Below, piece by piece: positions 26,605 through 47,007 of a stretch of 64,000 nt of DNA (position 1 is its first letter; each line of letters begins with the position of its first letter). Both the position numbers and the translations under genes were made by a program. The notes below the pieces were generated by a model that was not told the origin of the DNA, searched no databases, and saw only the letters and a program-made list of their open reading frames with translations. This DNA is from Brachyhypopomus gauderio. Taxonomy: Eukaryota > Chordata > Actinopteri > Gymnotiformes > Hypopomidae. Location of the stretch: assembly GCF_052324685.1 (NCBI RefSeq), contig NC_135220.1:1563980-1627979 (forward strand), written 5' to 3'.

Positions 26605-28180
26605 AGATGTCCCCAATATTAAATTGATTATTCTTTGTTGTACCACTATTCCACAGAGCAGTGAGACAGAAAACCTCTGTCGTTTGTCGTTGTTTACCTT
26701 GCATTTGTGTTGCTTAACAGTCAGAAGCAAGAGAACAGAGAATGTGCCCAACACCCCCACCCTACACACTCATGGATATAACTGTTAGACATATCTGCTG
26801 TGCTCAGGCAAAATACAGGCTTTTCCATTGTATGCCAGTCCTCCCTCACCCAAGTCCAAACAAAGTGGAGAATGCAGAGTTGTAAGATGGAGCCATAGAT
26901 ATGCGGCTCTTTTGGCAAGATTTTCTAAAACACCTTCCTGAAACTTTTTTTAGTTAGCAGGGTTATGTTTTAGCAAAATATTATTTTGGAAGATTATCAG
27001 TCATTATGGCATTCTCAGCAGGCGTTTTCCTTGTCGACTTCCCGAAACTTTAGTGTTGCATTCCGCGCTATTATTTTTGATGTTATACCAACAAATTGTG
27101 CCAGATGACATATTGCATCAAGGATCACAGGACAAAGAGGAAGGTCAGAGAAGTGGTGTGTAGTTCTCATGGGTCTGCTGACTGCTGCTGTAAGACTAGT
27201 AACGAAAAGTGGGAACACACGAGCGATAATTTCATGTCATCAAGTTGCACTTCACTCGTGAATAGAGAGATTGTGCCAGGAGTCTGACATCAGACAACGC
27301 ACTCGTGTGACACAGAAATACGAAGCAGTGTCCCCCTGGAGAACACTGTAATCCAAAACGAGCTTGTGTTGCTTTCCATCTAAAAGGAAGAACACGGGGG
27401 CCACAAATGAGCTGCAGCAGCTACAGGAGGCGGGACGGCTGCGGGACGGCTGCGGGACTGTGGCTTTACAGAATCAGCTCCGGTGTTGGGCGGTGCATGC
27501 AGAGCTCCAGTTACCTTTGAACCTGTAACGTGTCGTGATTGTTGAGTATCTGTGTTCAGCAGAAAATCCCACCATTGTTCTGTCCGTCTGTTCGCCTGCA
27601 TGAACACGCAGTCTACACGCTGCAGTCTACACGCTGCAGGCTTATTCACATTGCAGGCATGGGAGACTGACATCTAGACAGAAGGCCTTGTCCAAAGTGG
27701 GACTTTTAATTTGTTTAATTTTGCACTGTTCATTTCTTTAGAAGCACGTTGTGGAAATGCACTGTAACTCGTGCTCTCGTTCTCACGTTCAGCAAGCAGT
27801 AGATTCCTCGCTGGGCAGTGCTGCTAAGGTAAAATAAAACAGGGATACTATGCCACTGTGGTGTTTCACCTCAATGAAACTATATCCATGCTTTTAAAAT
27901 GTTGCTTGGCTCAAAGTCAGTACATATGATTGAGTACATATGATTGAGTACATAGTCCTGAGAAGAGCTGATGTCTTGGGGAACGTTTAGTGTTTTACTG
28001 TAAACACTGAATCCTCCATCAGCAACAACTCCCTGTCCAGCACTGACCACTGTTTATTCAGTAACAGGACCTCCAAGGGACGTATCTACAACAAATAAGG
28101 CCTCTACTTACCACTTGGGTATGTAGCTACAGTTTATAGGGGGAAACTATATTTATTGAAATGCTCCAAACAAGTTTATT
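26605..28180. other. intronic/intergenic, no gene seen
   Basis: No exon recognised. A possible small donor (GCTAAG|GTAAAA near 27828) is not backed by anything else. Confidence 0.4.
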
Positions 28181-28183
28181 GCA

Positions 28184-28333
28184 CAGTGTAGTGTGTGTCG
28201 TAATATGCGTGTAGTGTGTATGTCATAAGATGCGTGTAGTGTGCGTGTGGTAAGGTGCAAGAAGTGTGTGTGTGGTAAGATGCGTGTATTGTGTGTGTGT
28301 GGTAAGATGCGTGTAGTGTGTGTGACGCAAGGT
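28184..28333. repeat. degenerate 22-26-bp tandem repeat
   Basis: Six imperfect units around TGCGTGTAGTGTG plus GTGTGGTAAGA. Variation in unit length suggests growth from a GT microsatellite. Confidence 0.75.
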
Positions 28334-29476
28334 GAATTCGTCTTCCTCCATTTCCTGTCTTACACACAGGGAGGTTCCACAGGAGAGTAAAACCTCACAG
28401 CTGGGATCTGCAGCCAGACCACTGATTCATAAATTCTAGATCAGCTATTCCAGACCCTTCACCTTCCGTTGGGAACTAAAGACTCCTGTAAAAATCCCCT
28501 CGTTTTTTCTTTTGACTTTTAGTCAAGTTAGTAGCTGACTAAAATACCCAGGGGAATCTTCACATGTATGAATCTCCAAGCAAAGTACTCAGATCTTGCA
28601 GACTAGAAGAATATAGACACTACCAGAAATGTTTCTATGAACTTATGTAACGCGAGGAGGGGCATATACACACAGATGAACTGGAGAAGGAGGAGTCAAG
28701 TGCACCGTGAGAGTAGACACAGTAAGAGTTTTCACTACTGTGAAGGGTTTCTGCTACCTGATATGACTTATGAGATATGAGTATTCTATAAACTAGAATT
28801 TAATTCTACTTAGTGCCTCGAACGAAAAGACTGCTCAAACAGGTCTGTCTTCTTCATCTATTTCAAAACAGCATGCCTGACTTCATTTTTCCATTACATC
28901 AAAGGAGTAAAGACTATATTTATGGAGCTGTAGTGCTTGAGCCTCACAAAAGTGCTTTCTGATGTGTAATGAGCTGTTTATGACCATAGTTTAAGGAAAC
29001 ACTCACTAAGGACTTGTGCTGTACTTCAAATACTGGCTTGTTTGGATGAAAAACATTTTTTTTGCAGTAAGAATGGTAACTGTTTTACATGATAGCACAT
29101 AATAAAACAGTGTTCAGTGTCTTCTCCATGTCTTCTCTGCATATATGCTGTATCAAAAGCACAGCACTTTTCCGAGGTGGTAAATCTGGTCTTTTCTGCA
29201 CTCATGAGTCAAGCACCCACGTTCCTCCATCTTGGATGTGTGTCCTGGCAGACTTGATGGGACCATCACCATCCCAGACAATGCCATAACACACCCCCAG
29301 CCCCTATATCTGGGTGTGTCCTCTCAACAGCAGGAAGCACAGCCATCAATATTTACTCGACGGCAGCGGCCCCCTCCAAAGCTTTCTCTCCCACCCACTC
29401 TGACTGCAGTAATTAGAGAGCAGTCAGACTGACTGGGCCCTGTTGCTTTTGCACTTCCTGCATGGGGCAGTGGGGT

Positions 29477-29503
29477 GGGGGGGGGGGGGGGGGGGGGGGG
29501 GGG
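29477..29503. repeat. G27 homopolymer
   Basis: Uninterrupted run of 27 G, about 210 bp before the first coding exon of the ALK1-like gene. Run length is prone to assembly error. Confidence 0.9.
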
Positions 29504-29714
29504 TGTGAGTGTTGTACCTCCCAGTTCGTTAAGGGACCCAACGAGCAAACGTCACATGGCATGCAAGCCCTTGAGATCACATGTGGCCGGGATGAGTGAA
29601 CGCCACACAAGGACAAGAGACGGGTGGGCGGCGGAAGTGACTAAACGTTGAATTGTGCTCAAGCGTTTTGCCAGGCCTTTGATGTCATTCGCCTTTCGTC
29701 TCGTTCTCACAGAC

Positions 29715-35207
<5,493 letters not shown>

Positions 35208-38200
35208 AGCGCTGCTACAGCCTAATGGACAAATCCTGCCTTGTTTCAGACTGTTTGGGTGCTAGAACCCATCACAGCTTTATGTGCCTTTTAAAAATAG
35301 CTTCTGTCCCGAGCTCATTCCCCTCGACTTAAAGTGGCTCCGTCTTCGCTGGACTGACCGCAGCTGTATTCCGGCACTGGACTAGAACGTTACTGCCATT
35401 AAAGGATTTACTGCATTCTACTACACGGTGACTCAGTTTTAGCAGAAAGCTATGACCCAAGTGAAAGTGCTTTTTACAGTTGGCACACGCTGTGTGGGAT
35501 GTGCCGGCCATGTTTTTATGAATGTGTTTGTCAGGATATGAGCCATACTGGACCTCCCAGTGGAGTTTCCTGAAATTCCTTCACAGTTATTGTGGACGTT
35601 GTCCCCTTCTGACTAAAATCTAAATATGTTACAACAGGCTCACTGTACATATTCCAAATGTTTTCACTTGTGTTTTTACAAGCCTTTGGTATTACCATAT
35701 TTTAAATATATATTCATGAATATGCCCTGTCATGATAACATTCACATGTGATATTCATTGAACGTGAGAACCAAGGATAGAGTGATATTGTCTGTACTAT
35801 TTCAAGCTAAAGTTTTATATAGTATATATTTTATATCATTTAATTGCTTTAAAATATTATTTTAAAAGAATTTATTATTGTCTTTTGCACAAAACATAAA
35901 TATTACTCTTACTTCAAATAATGGTGTTTAACGCATAATAAACGTCAATAATATTTAAGTTCATTCTTTATCATAGAGTCATGTTGCTGAAACTGATGTC
36001 GTCACATGTCACATGGTTCATTGCAGCTTTAGATTAAATAAGTGAGCTGCAGCAATTCCCTGACCAAAACAATGTACCGTTCAATACATCTTATGCATTG
36101 TCCTTTAAATAACCTGTGGAAGCGTTCAAAAGGGCAAAAGTGTAGTTGCTAATTGTTAACACCAGAGGGCATCAGAGGCTTCAGTGTTTGTCAGAAGCGC
36201 TTTTTGATTACCACGTTTTGTCATCCTCTTTTGAATGTAACACCGTCTCTGCAGGCTTATTATTGTGATCAGGAATCCATTACATTTTAATCTGATTCAT
36301 TTGTTTTTCATTGTACCTGTAGTGTTCGTGCATCATGTTATTGTTCAAAATAATTCAAAAGGTTCTAAAGGACGCGATACCCCACGGGAGTAACCAGGAC
36401 ACACCTATGTGCTGTAAAAGTATTCATGGACACAATGCTGAATGCATACTCCCTGATAGAGTTTCACATAGACCTATATTTACCCTGTACAAAAAGATCT
36501 CCCATGTCTTATTCATTGAAATGTGAATATCAAATGAGTGCATTTCTAGTATAAATCTCTTCCAGTACTTATGCACAAAGCTAAAATGCCAAGACTCCAA
36601 TACAGCAGTTTATGCTTCCCGCAAACTTTTTATTTATTTATTCTGAACATAGTTGTCTTATTTAAAACATAATAAAATCTCATTCATCAAGTGTACCTAT
36701 TCAGTTTGGGGTAGTGTCTAGTTCCAATCGACTATGAAACAGAATGACTGAATGAGTCAGTATGGGGATGAGCATTGATTTCTGTCTGCCGGTTTGTCTA
36801 TATCTGTGCTTGCACGTGTCTGTTTTCAGCATATCCGTCTTTGGGGGAGATAATTCTCCTCCAAAATCCCAGTGTGTCTGCTGGGCCAGATAGAGTGAGG
36901 GATATTTTTACCAGTGTGTATGGGGCCATGTGGAATATCTATACCCTGCTATACTGCAGAGACTCATTTGATACACTGTCCAGGTTTCGTGTGGGTCCTC
37001 CACCCAGGTATTTGCTTGTCCAAAATGGCCTTGTTCACTATTTCAGATATACACATACAGTTACGATATACAGATAAATTAGACAAGACATTAACAAGAT
37101 ATACCCTCTCTCTAGAGACAGACCAGGGACACAATTATTATGGAGTCAAACAAAGACAAAGAGTCTATTGATATCAGTGCAATAGGATCAAGAAACCACT
37201 ATCCTAAACGTACACCATATATTACACTTGCTTTAAAAGCACCTTAAAAGGAATCTTAGTATTATTAGATTATAGTTTTTTTAACCTAATTTTCTGCACA
37301 CTAAGAGCAGAAATGGCTCCATCTCCATGACAGGGTACACCAGCGTCATGTGGCCAACGACATAACACGAGGAATGGTATCAAATGGCCTTTATTGCACA
37401 GAATGAAAATCACGAGATCCTGCTCAATCGTCCCATGGAGACACAGCAAGCCTCCTTAGCCACTGCCAGCAACATCAACTCTCAAAATCCATCCAACCAA
37501 TAATATACTTTTCATTCCTCAGCGCAAAGCATTGGACCACAAAAGAGACAAATAAGGAGATCGTTGTTATTACCATGTGCTGTGATTAATCTTTTACTGT
37601 TAAGGACCAAAAGGTCTCTTAATCTTAATTCCTTCCACTGTCGGGCTTTTGGCTCCCTTTGTGTGACTGGCCAGACTGCTTGCAGGGGTTCCCTAAGCTC
37701 GTATCAGTCTCGTGCTTTTCATAAAAGCGTATTTGTTTGTTTGTTCACTGCTTGTGTTTGTTTGCGTTTATTTATCGTTTGTGTTTGTTTGTTTATTTCT
37801 TTGTTTGTTTCGTTCCGTCACTTGTTTGTCTATCTGATTTAAAGCAACCCTGACGCCACAGCAATAGATCATGGCCCATGGCAGAGGTGGACAACAACGC
37901 ACCATGCAGGCAGTACTGATACTCTTCGTTTGTGCAGTCGTTTTCATTTCACAAGAAACTGTAACAAGAGATTTCTCAAAAGCGTGCACAGAGTGAGAGG
38001 CAAATTGCTATCTGAAACAAATATCAAATAGCAGACATTTGGATACAAGGTATAATACCTTTAAAGTTTCTCCTATCAGTCGTACTAACCCACGACTTCG
38101 ATAACTGCTGATAAAATACAAATATACGAAAACTGCAACTTTAGTAAATTCACTAGTGTTAGAACGAGAAAAATATACATTTCCCTGTCACGTGCTTGTA

Positions 38201-38540
38201 ATGGAAAACAATACAAATATACACAAATATAAGTAGGCTATAGGATACCTTTAGGTAGATTTTTTGTCTACAGTCTATTTCATCGCCCATTTTAAACGAT
38301 GGCTTATAGTAACCGTTTAATACCAATTTAGTACCAATTTAGTACCAATTCGCTAGAGCTTACTGAGATGTGGCCACAACAAAGGAGCCGATACGCGGAT
38401 CCCTCCCCTTTAAAAGTGCGCACACCCCTTTAACCACGTCCGTGCCTCTGGCTGCCACAGGATGGTTCGTGGTTCTGTTCAAGTCTGCTCAATATCCACG
38501 CTACAAATGCTTAATGCGAAGCAATGGGAATCTTGCAACC
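35208..38540. other. 3' UTR of the ALK1-like gene and intergenic spacer
   Basis: Candidate polyadenylation signals lie at 35937-35942 and 36671-36676, giving a 3' UTR of about 0.7 or 1.5 kb. Beyond this I see no gene until the acvr1b start. A TTTAAAAG box at about 38409, 130 bp before the acvr1b ATG, may mark its promoter. Confidence 0.5.
35937..35942 (+). terminator. polyadenylation signal of the ALK1-like gene
   Basis: AATAAA 730 bp after the stop codon, in AT-rich 3' UTR-like sequence. Confidence 0.45.
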
Positions 38541-41500
38541 ATGTCTCAGGGACGAGCTCTTTTACTTGTGATCGCCCTGAGTGGAATAATAACCCTGAGT
38601 GATGGTGAGTAGCACATTTGGACACCTTTCGCCCTGACTCGGTTTCCCCTCTCGCTGGGTGTTTATTTATTTAATAGCGGTGCTGCGTGAGAGGGCGGCG
38701 TGGCGGGGCTGGACCGGGCTGGACGGGGCTGACGCTCAGCATGGCGCTGTCTGGCCACTGTAGCCTAATGTAAGCGTTAAAAAAGCCTTTTTGGTTGTTT
38801 AATGCAGCAACTCCTCGTCGTATCATTTGGCACATGATTTAATTTGTCCTTTCTGATAAACATTTCCTGTTTGTTGTGGTTGAAATGTCTAATTACACAG
38901 ACGCGCCTGATTTTAAACGTTGTCCCCGCTGCTTTAAGAGTCCTTGTGGGTTTTGTGGTCTCACCGTGGACGTGAGAACATACAAAACAGTAAATATTGG
39001 TCTGTAAGGCTTTTAACATTGTGAAGAACGGAGTCCAGACCTGTACTTCTGGAAAACAACGTTAATGTAGATAAATAGCTTCATGTGTGTAGGCTTAGTC
39101 ATCATACCACACCACAGGCTAAACCCAATTTAGTTTGTTGGGCTAAATATAATGCGAGTGTTGTTTTACGGTTGTATGTAAAAGAGACAATGTTTGGGTT
39201 GGTTAGCCGGCTAGCTAACCTTAATCTATGGGAGATAAGTTCATTTAGATGTCAGAATCAGAATATCTTTATTGTCATTATACCAATATATAGCGAAATT
39301 AAGGATCCGTACTTATGGTGTAACAGACAAGAATAGAAAAACTTTAATTTACATAAATTACAAAAAATGCCATTATAACAATGCATTTGTAAAATGTTGC
39401 ACAGTTCCATGTTAAATTTAAAAAGAGTTATGATGAGTTATTTAGTGTCCTAACAGCGTTGTGGTAAAAGTGTGTGTGTGTGTGTGTGGGGGGGGGGGGG
39501 GGGTTGGTCTTTGTTTTAATAGTTGTGTACCGTCTACCTGATGGTAGCAGCTCTAAGACATGGTGACCGGGTGAGAATCGTCCATGATCGTTTTGTGGGC
39601 TATCTGAAGACAGCGAGAGCTGTGTAGATTCTCCAGGGTGGGTAAAGATCAGCCAATGATTTTTTTCTGCAGACCTCACAATCTTCTGTAGTTCTGTTTT
39701 GTGTGTTCAGCTGAAGAAGCACACACAGAGTCCGTGAGGATGCTCTCTATGGTGGGACCATAGGACACCAGCATTCTCTGACTAATGTTGTTATTCCTGA
39801 GAGTCCTCAGGAAGTAGAGCCTTTGATGTGCTTTCTTTATAAGTTCCTTGATGTTCACACCCCAGGTTAGGTTCTCCTTGATATGGATATGTAAGAAGCG
39901 AAAGTCTGTGACAGTTTCCACACAGCCCCCATTCATAGATTATGGGTTGAATGTCTGTCTTTGCCTTAATAAAATCGAAGAGCAGCTCCTTCTTCTTTGA
40001 TGTATTCAGGCGTAGATCGTTGTGTGTGTGTGTGTGTGAACACCATAATGACGGAGACGAGTCCCAGAATGGAGGTATCATCTGCGGGTTTGATGGTGTT
40101 GCTGGTGTGAACAGTCATGAGTGTAGAGGTGTCTAGAGTTAAACCTGAACTATGGTTTAGCTCGCTAACCACAAACTCAACTTTTGCGTCAACCAGACTG
40201 ATTTCACACCTTTCGGTAAGAGCGAAATATGTCCCTAACCAGTAAAAGTGGTTGAACTCGTGTGAGACGTCCTATTTTAGTTATAAAATAATGGCAGCTG
40301 TTTTTGTGTAGCTGGTGAATTGGACCGTGTTCAGCCCCGAACTGAATGGCACGAGCCGCCAACATGTTCAGCACTGCGATCTGCGCGTGTTTACAAAACA
40401 ACACACCAGAGTCTCGCCAACACACCGGGCCGGTTCGGGTGTCCTGGGTTTAAAAGAAACGGGAACAATTATACGAGCGTCATCTTCACTGCGAAACGCC
40501 CCCATAAACGCACGAGCTATGCGCGTTCCCGTATCTGCGACGCGCGTGTCATGCGGCCGTGTGTCATTAGGTTCGGTTCCCACATGGCGTAACCACTCAG
40601 TAAGCTGTGCTTGTAGTGAAGTTGGTTGTTTCTAACATTCGTAAAGGTGTAACCTTTACCGTGTATGTTAAATAAATAGAATATGCCCATATAAACGGTG
40701 CACAGTACTAAACTGGAGATTAGGAGGTGTGTGGTAAAACACTGCCGGGGTCCTCAAGCATGCAGCTGGGTTTTTCACACCTAGAAAGTGGGCTACATAC
40801 TGTTGTATGGGCAGTTGCAAAACTGTTCATTCAGCAAACCCAGACAGAAGTCAGAACTGAAGTCTGGTCCTTTGTAATGTAAATGTAGGCATTGGGTCTC
40901 ATTCAATGGTCTGTCAAAGGAGTCTGCCTCTCTTTTGTATGGTCAAAGTAATGTTGGTTACATTCACTGCATACATAAACATAGTATGCCACACGGTACA
41001 GGAAGCAAGCTGGCATCATCCTTCTTGAGCTTTTAAACCAGTGTTTTTTTTTTTCTTTCTTAACCCAATACTCCAAATTCAGGATCTGAAGCAGCATGAA
41101 ATTGGAACGGGTTTTGAAGTGTGAAACAATCATACCTGTTTTCTGCGTAAGAAACAAGGCTTTCAACCCGTATTTCTTGTTTCACTTTATTTTTCCCTAA
41201 AATATTGGAATGTGACCCTTTTGTGCGTGTCGCGGGTCATTTGCAGCTCCTGCAGGTCAGGGTTGAGTGTAACTAAGTGAACCGTGCTTCCTCTCCTCGT
41301 CCGGCCCGGCTTGCTTTTTCTTCACAGTGGTCTTTAACACTGGTGACTCATCTGATTTCCAAGAAACTTTACTCCCTGTGTTGTGCATGATCCCATGGTG
41401 GCCAGCACTGTGCCACGTGTGCTGTAGGCAGCAGGTCAGGGGTGAATCCATACGCAGTCGGGGGGGTTGGGGGTCTTATCGAACGGCACAGTGGGCCACT

Positions 41501-41825
41501 CCTGGGCTGAGGACAAGCAGCCCCATCTCCTGAAATCGGAGAGGCTCGGTTCTGCAGGAAGGCAGGCAGGCTGTGTGTGAAGGAAGCCCGTGCTGGCCCT
41601 GCCGCCCCACCTCGTGGGGGAGAGTAGGGCGTTCGTGGGGTTAACAGTGGCCACGCTGACTCAGTAACGGCACAGTCAGGCGACGGGCCTGAACGCAACC
41701 CGCCATGAGGTGCTGGAGCTCTTACACGGCCGTGTGACGCTTCTCACAGCCATGTGTGAGAAAATAGCATTGACGTGACACAGGAGTGGTGATCCAGGCA
41801 AACAGCCGGCAGGCAGGGAGCATCT

Positions 41826-41872
<47 letters not shown>

Positions 41873-43493
41873 CCTCTCTCTCCCTCTTTCTCTCCCTCTC
41901 TTTTTCTCTCTGAAAGGCTCGCCTGCATTCTTTTGGGGATTGTTTTGCACTTTTCTTTTGTGCTTTCTTATATCAGATCCTCTAATAAATGCCTAGTAAG
42001 CAAGAAGAATGGCTGAAGAAAATAATCTTCTTTTGACGTGCCCGTTTGCCGTTGACACGGTAGACACAGCAGATGTGCTGACTGTCAGAATGTAAATATG
42101 ATAATTGGTGAATATTTCCTGTTACGATGTGATCGGGTGGTAAAACGATATCTTTATGAGATGGCCACGGGCTGTAGGGAACAGTTTGAAACACATCAGA
42201 TGGCAACATCTATAAAGTCTTGAATTTATAGTGTAATTAAAGCATCAAGTAAAGAGCTGTGTGGGACCAAAGTGGGGCATCTGCTGTGTCAGAAGGAAGT
42301 TGGGGGGAATAATGAGGGTAGCATTAACCCCGGTATCCTCTGCATGCAGGCGCTTGTTCAGGAACTCGGTGTCTGAAAGAGCAGAAGGAAAAGGCTCACA
42401 CATGTGGGTTCACACGGGTGGAGGTATCTTTGTTTGCGTCCGAGCGTGCTCCTTGTCTGCCGATTGGCCCAGCTGGGTAGTGGGGGGGAGGGGCTGAGTC
42501 CACAGTCCCAGCCGTTCGAGATCTGTCTCTTCCTTGGCTAATGACCTTGCTAATGACCTGAGTGGCCGGCAGGCAGAGCAGCCTTAATTGCGCGGACAGA
42601 CGGTCTGGCCTCTGCGTGACCCCACTCGCTCCTGGCTGGAGGCAGACCTCCATTTTGCGGCGTGTTTGTTCACATGTACCTTTTATCGTGGTTTCAGAAG
42701 GGCGCCATAATAGCTGGGCTGTTCTGTTCCGGTGCCGGACGAATTTCCCATGCTCCCTCGAGAGTAAGAAACAAGTAGCCCTGCTTGGCCCATTGAACTG
42801 TTCGCTTGGAAAGGATCTGGGATGGTGGTGCTCGGAATGGGCCTCCCTGTACCTCATGGGTCCACCAGATTGCAAGGTGTAGCGCCTCCTGGTGTTCTAA
42901 ATATGTATTTGTCACCATGGTGTGTTGTTGGTCGACCTCGGTTGTATGGAGGAAGAAAGGGAGAGGTGTTGGATGGGCCGAGCTTCAGGTTTTTGGGAGG
43001 GAGGAATGAGCTTGTATATTCATTGGTTATTGGTGGAAATGTGTAAAGATGACCTGGTAAATGTTATAGTGCAGTTTAATGGAGTCATTTTGGTGAGATG
43101 TGATTATCTAAACATCTTATCTGGTTATCTGTGTTCTTAACTATAGACACCTTGACACAGTAGCTTGGGTCTGTACCATCAGATCAGCCCTCTGTAATTC
43201 TGAATCATATTACTCCTGTGTAATGTTATTCCTGTACTGTATTACATTTTAAAAGATCAGAGTTGGTGGGTAAATGTAACCGGGTTGGGTTAGGTGGTTT
43301 GAGGCCACGGCTGGACGACGGCAGGGGGAAGGTACTGCATGGATACAGACTCAGGTTTCTGGAGGGAGAAAGAGATTTCTGCTTTTGGACCAGACAAGTA
43401 ATTTGACCACGAGAGAGCAGAAAAGACGCCCCTCCTTCCTCTGCATTGATTTTGTGTGTGTGTGTGTGTGTGTGTCTGTGTGTGTGCGTGTGT

Positions 43494-43529
<36 letters not shown>

Positions 43530-44705
43530 TTGTCTGGTGGCGTCAGCATGTCTTAATCAGCTCCCTGTCTGGGGGCTCTATGGATAACGTTTCAGCCCTT
43601 TGCATCTTGGGTAACGGCACTCTCACAGACCACTCGCTCACAGACCACCCCTGCCCCACGCCCCTGCCCCCAGCATCCTGCTCTCCACGACACAGAGGAG
43701 CTTGGTGGGCTTTAATTGTACTAAGATGGAGTGTGATAAGATCCCCAAGGAGAAGCAAGCAAAGAAACACCCAGACCAACATTTGTTTTGGCCACAATTC
43801 TGGCCCTTATTTAGGCCACAACTCTGGCCTAAACATTTTGGTTTTGCCTAAAAGCTTGATTACCTGTCTAGTGGTTTCTAGTGCCTGAACTTTTAAGAAG
43901 TTCCTAGTCACTGGCACCTCACCGTTACCGCTCACTTGTGAAGAGCAGGGAGTTGGGAAATACTTGGCCAGAGCTCTGTGTAGTCACTGAACCAGTAATG
44001 TGCCGTTGTTTATGCCAGATCCATTTGTGGTTTCATCATCGCGCTTAAATCCCACTCCCAACGAGCCTGCTCCTGATCGGGCCAGACCCCCCCCTTAAAG
44101 TTTTATTTCTTTCTTTCCTTCACGGCTGTCACTTCCTGTCTGAACAAGAATGGAATGATCGGAACTTCACACCAGCAGGCAGCTAGATCCTCAGGCTGCT
44201 CTTTGCCGAATTTTCCACTTTTCTACGGGTTTAAGTGGAAGTCTAGACTGGATTTAATGATGGGCACAGCTGGCCCCTCAACCAATACTCCAGTCACAGT
44301 GGTGGGTGTAGTAGTCCTCGAGCCCCGAATACTATGGCCATATCTGCCCCCACTGCCCCCCCAACACCTCCACAAAGCTCAGGGTGGGGGAGGGGTGGTG
44401 GTGTGGGTCACCAACCCCACCCCTCCCCCCAATCAACAAACCTCTCCACACACTCTTTGTTTAGACCCAGCCACTGCAATTTGTTCTCGTGTCTCCCTAA
44501 TCTCCACACAAAAGGCCAGTGTAGGGCCACTGATTCTGTTCACCAAGAGCCGAGGTTGCTGGTCTGCACTCCACACACTCCCACGGTCCACACACTCCAC
44601 ACACTCCCACGGTCTCACACTCCACACGGTCCTACACTTCACACATTCTCACGGTTCCACACTCTTGACCTGCACACTGTGCGCTGTCAATCAGTCACCC
44701 AGCTT

Positions 44706-44746
<41 letters not shown>

Positions 44747-45531
44747 GCACACACACACCATCGGTGCCCTTTCGCAGCCCTCGCCTACTCGGGAATCGTG
44801 TGTGTGTATGTGCGTGTGTGTGTCCTCGCTTAGCTCAGTCACCGGGGGGCTGATGGGGTGCCACTGTTTATATTGGTGGAGGTTGAAGACAGCCAAGCTA
44901 AGCTTCACATTAACACACTGGAGCACCTCCTCTGTTTCGGTAGCTGTCTATTTCAGTCCTGCTTGCCCCATCTGCTATTTGTCATCAGACGGTGACAGGC
45001 CACGTTCTGACATCACCACGCACCAGGAAGCTGCTCTGACGCTGTAATGCACTGCCCCCGTTTACGTCATGGCAAACGGAAACCAGGTTATCTGATTCGC
45101 GCTTAGTGGTTATTCTTGTTGTTTTGAACACCCAACGTCACAGCTGGAGCCAATTTTTGTGGTTGGGGCAAAACTTCATCAGCGTTGCTGACCACATGCC
45201 AGACTGAAGGCGTCCCACGGTGAACCTACACACGCAGCACGTCTGAAGAGGTGGCCTTCGTGGCTTCACCCTGGTCGCTAACTTTTAACAGGTGGCTTGA
45301 CACACGGCTGTACGCTCCACTGAGCATTATAACAGAGTGTCAGTCGTTAGCTGCAGCTGTTTTGTGCATCTGTAGGTATGTTTGTGTCTCGGTGAGCGTG
45401 TCTGTGGTCTTTGTGTGTGTGTGAGTTCTTGGAAAAGAGTTATCAGGTTCTTGCAGCACTTATGAGGAAAGCAACTGTTTCTTTTCTGCTGGTCCGTCTT
45501 GTGTCTCTTTCCCAGCAGCCGCCTGGTCTGT

Positions 45532-45566
<35 letters not shown>

Positions 45567-46134
45567 TGAAAAACCCCCACCCCCCGCCCCCGGCATGGTT
45601 CCTGGGTGAGTTTCTCCAGTGCTGTGTGAGCTCTCTTACTGTAGTAATTAAGAGGATATGGCACTCACTTGTTTTTCCCACTTTATCTGGGCCTGGTCAC
45701 CTCTGTGTAATATGCAGGAAATTCCTTGTGCATGTGAACAGTTCAGTTGGATCCGCTCCACTGCTGGTTACCGGCAGTGAATGTTTTAATGTTTTAGAGT
45801 GCGTGGCCTTTCCACGGTTCCCGAGCCTTCGCCATCTCGTTTCCCCCTGTACTTATCAACTCTCTCGCTCTTCTTTCTCCTCCGAGTGCAACTTTGTCGC
45901 TGTGACTGTCGAAAGTGTGGCGTTGCCGAATATCTCAAGCGAGTTGAGTCAGTGGTGACAGTAACTGAAGGCGCTTTCTCTCTGGCTCATGAGAGGGTGT
46001 GGCCGGGTCACTTTGGTGACATGCGTTGGGCAATACGTGCGATGGAGGAAGTGAAGTGAGCGATATCTGCTTAGTGAACCCAACCTCTGGAGTCCAAAGT
46101 GTGAGAGAAAGGAAGCCAAATCGGGGGAGGAGGG

Positions 46135-46167
<33 letters not shown>

Positions 46168-46973
46168 TGTGCAGGTGAGTACAAAATCTAATAAAAGGCT
46201 TGTACAAACATCAGAATCTCAGTCTGTAGTGAGTGAGACGTAAAAAAAAGAAGAGACATGTGAATTGGGACAGATTTGCCATTACAGAGGAGATCTGCCA
46301 TTAGAGTGGAGATCTGCCATTAGAGTGGAGATCTGCCATTAGAGTGGAGATCTGCCATTACAGAGGAGATCTGCCATTAGAGTGGAGATCTGCCATTAGA
46401 GTGGAGAGCTTTAGAGAGCCTTAAGCTCAGATGTGGGGGTTGATGTCCCCGCCAGTGCTTTACTGTTGTCATGCATCAAGTCCTGTTATTTTAGAACTGG
46501 TGCAGTTTGTCCTAAGCAGCCCACCATTGTTGGCGTCTGAACAGGAGGGCTGATAAGGCCAGGGTGAGAGTGAAGCGTGACGGCCAGGCCCGTGCCCCCC
46601 ACCCCCCACCAAAGGACCCTCCACAGCCGCTCACGGCCCCCTCCGGACTCGGCCTCTTTCAGGCCACTCGCTCCCTGGCGTGACCCGAAAATCCACTCCA
46701 GCAGTGACTCCGTAAAAATAGTCATGCCAACGTGCCATCACGGTGGAGTGTGTCAGTGTTGCATTCCCTTGAAGATGGATGTTGTCAGCTTGTTGGGTAA
46801 TCTAAATGAGCGTGCACATGTTTTTAGGATCGCAAAGTAGGCTAGTGGGACTTATCCTGGCTTACTGCTTAAGCCTGACTCTTAAGCAGAAATCTACTCC
46901 ACACATATTGACCTCGACTGGCTGTTTTTTTTCTGGGTCACTTTGAAAAAATGTGTGTGTGTGTGTGGTGCGT

Positions 46974-47007
<34 letters not shown>

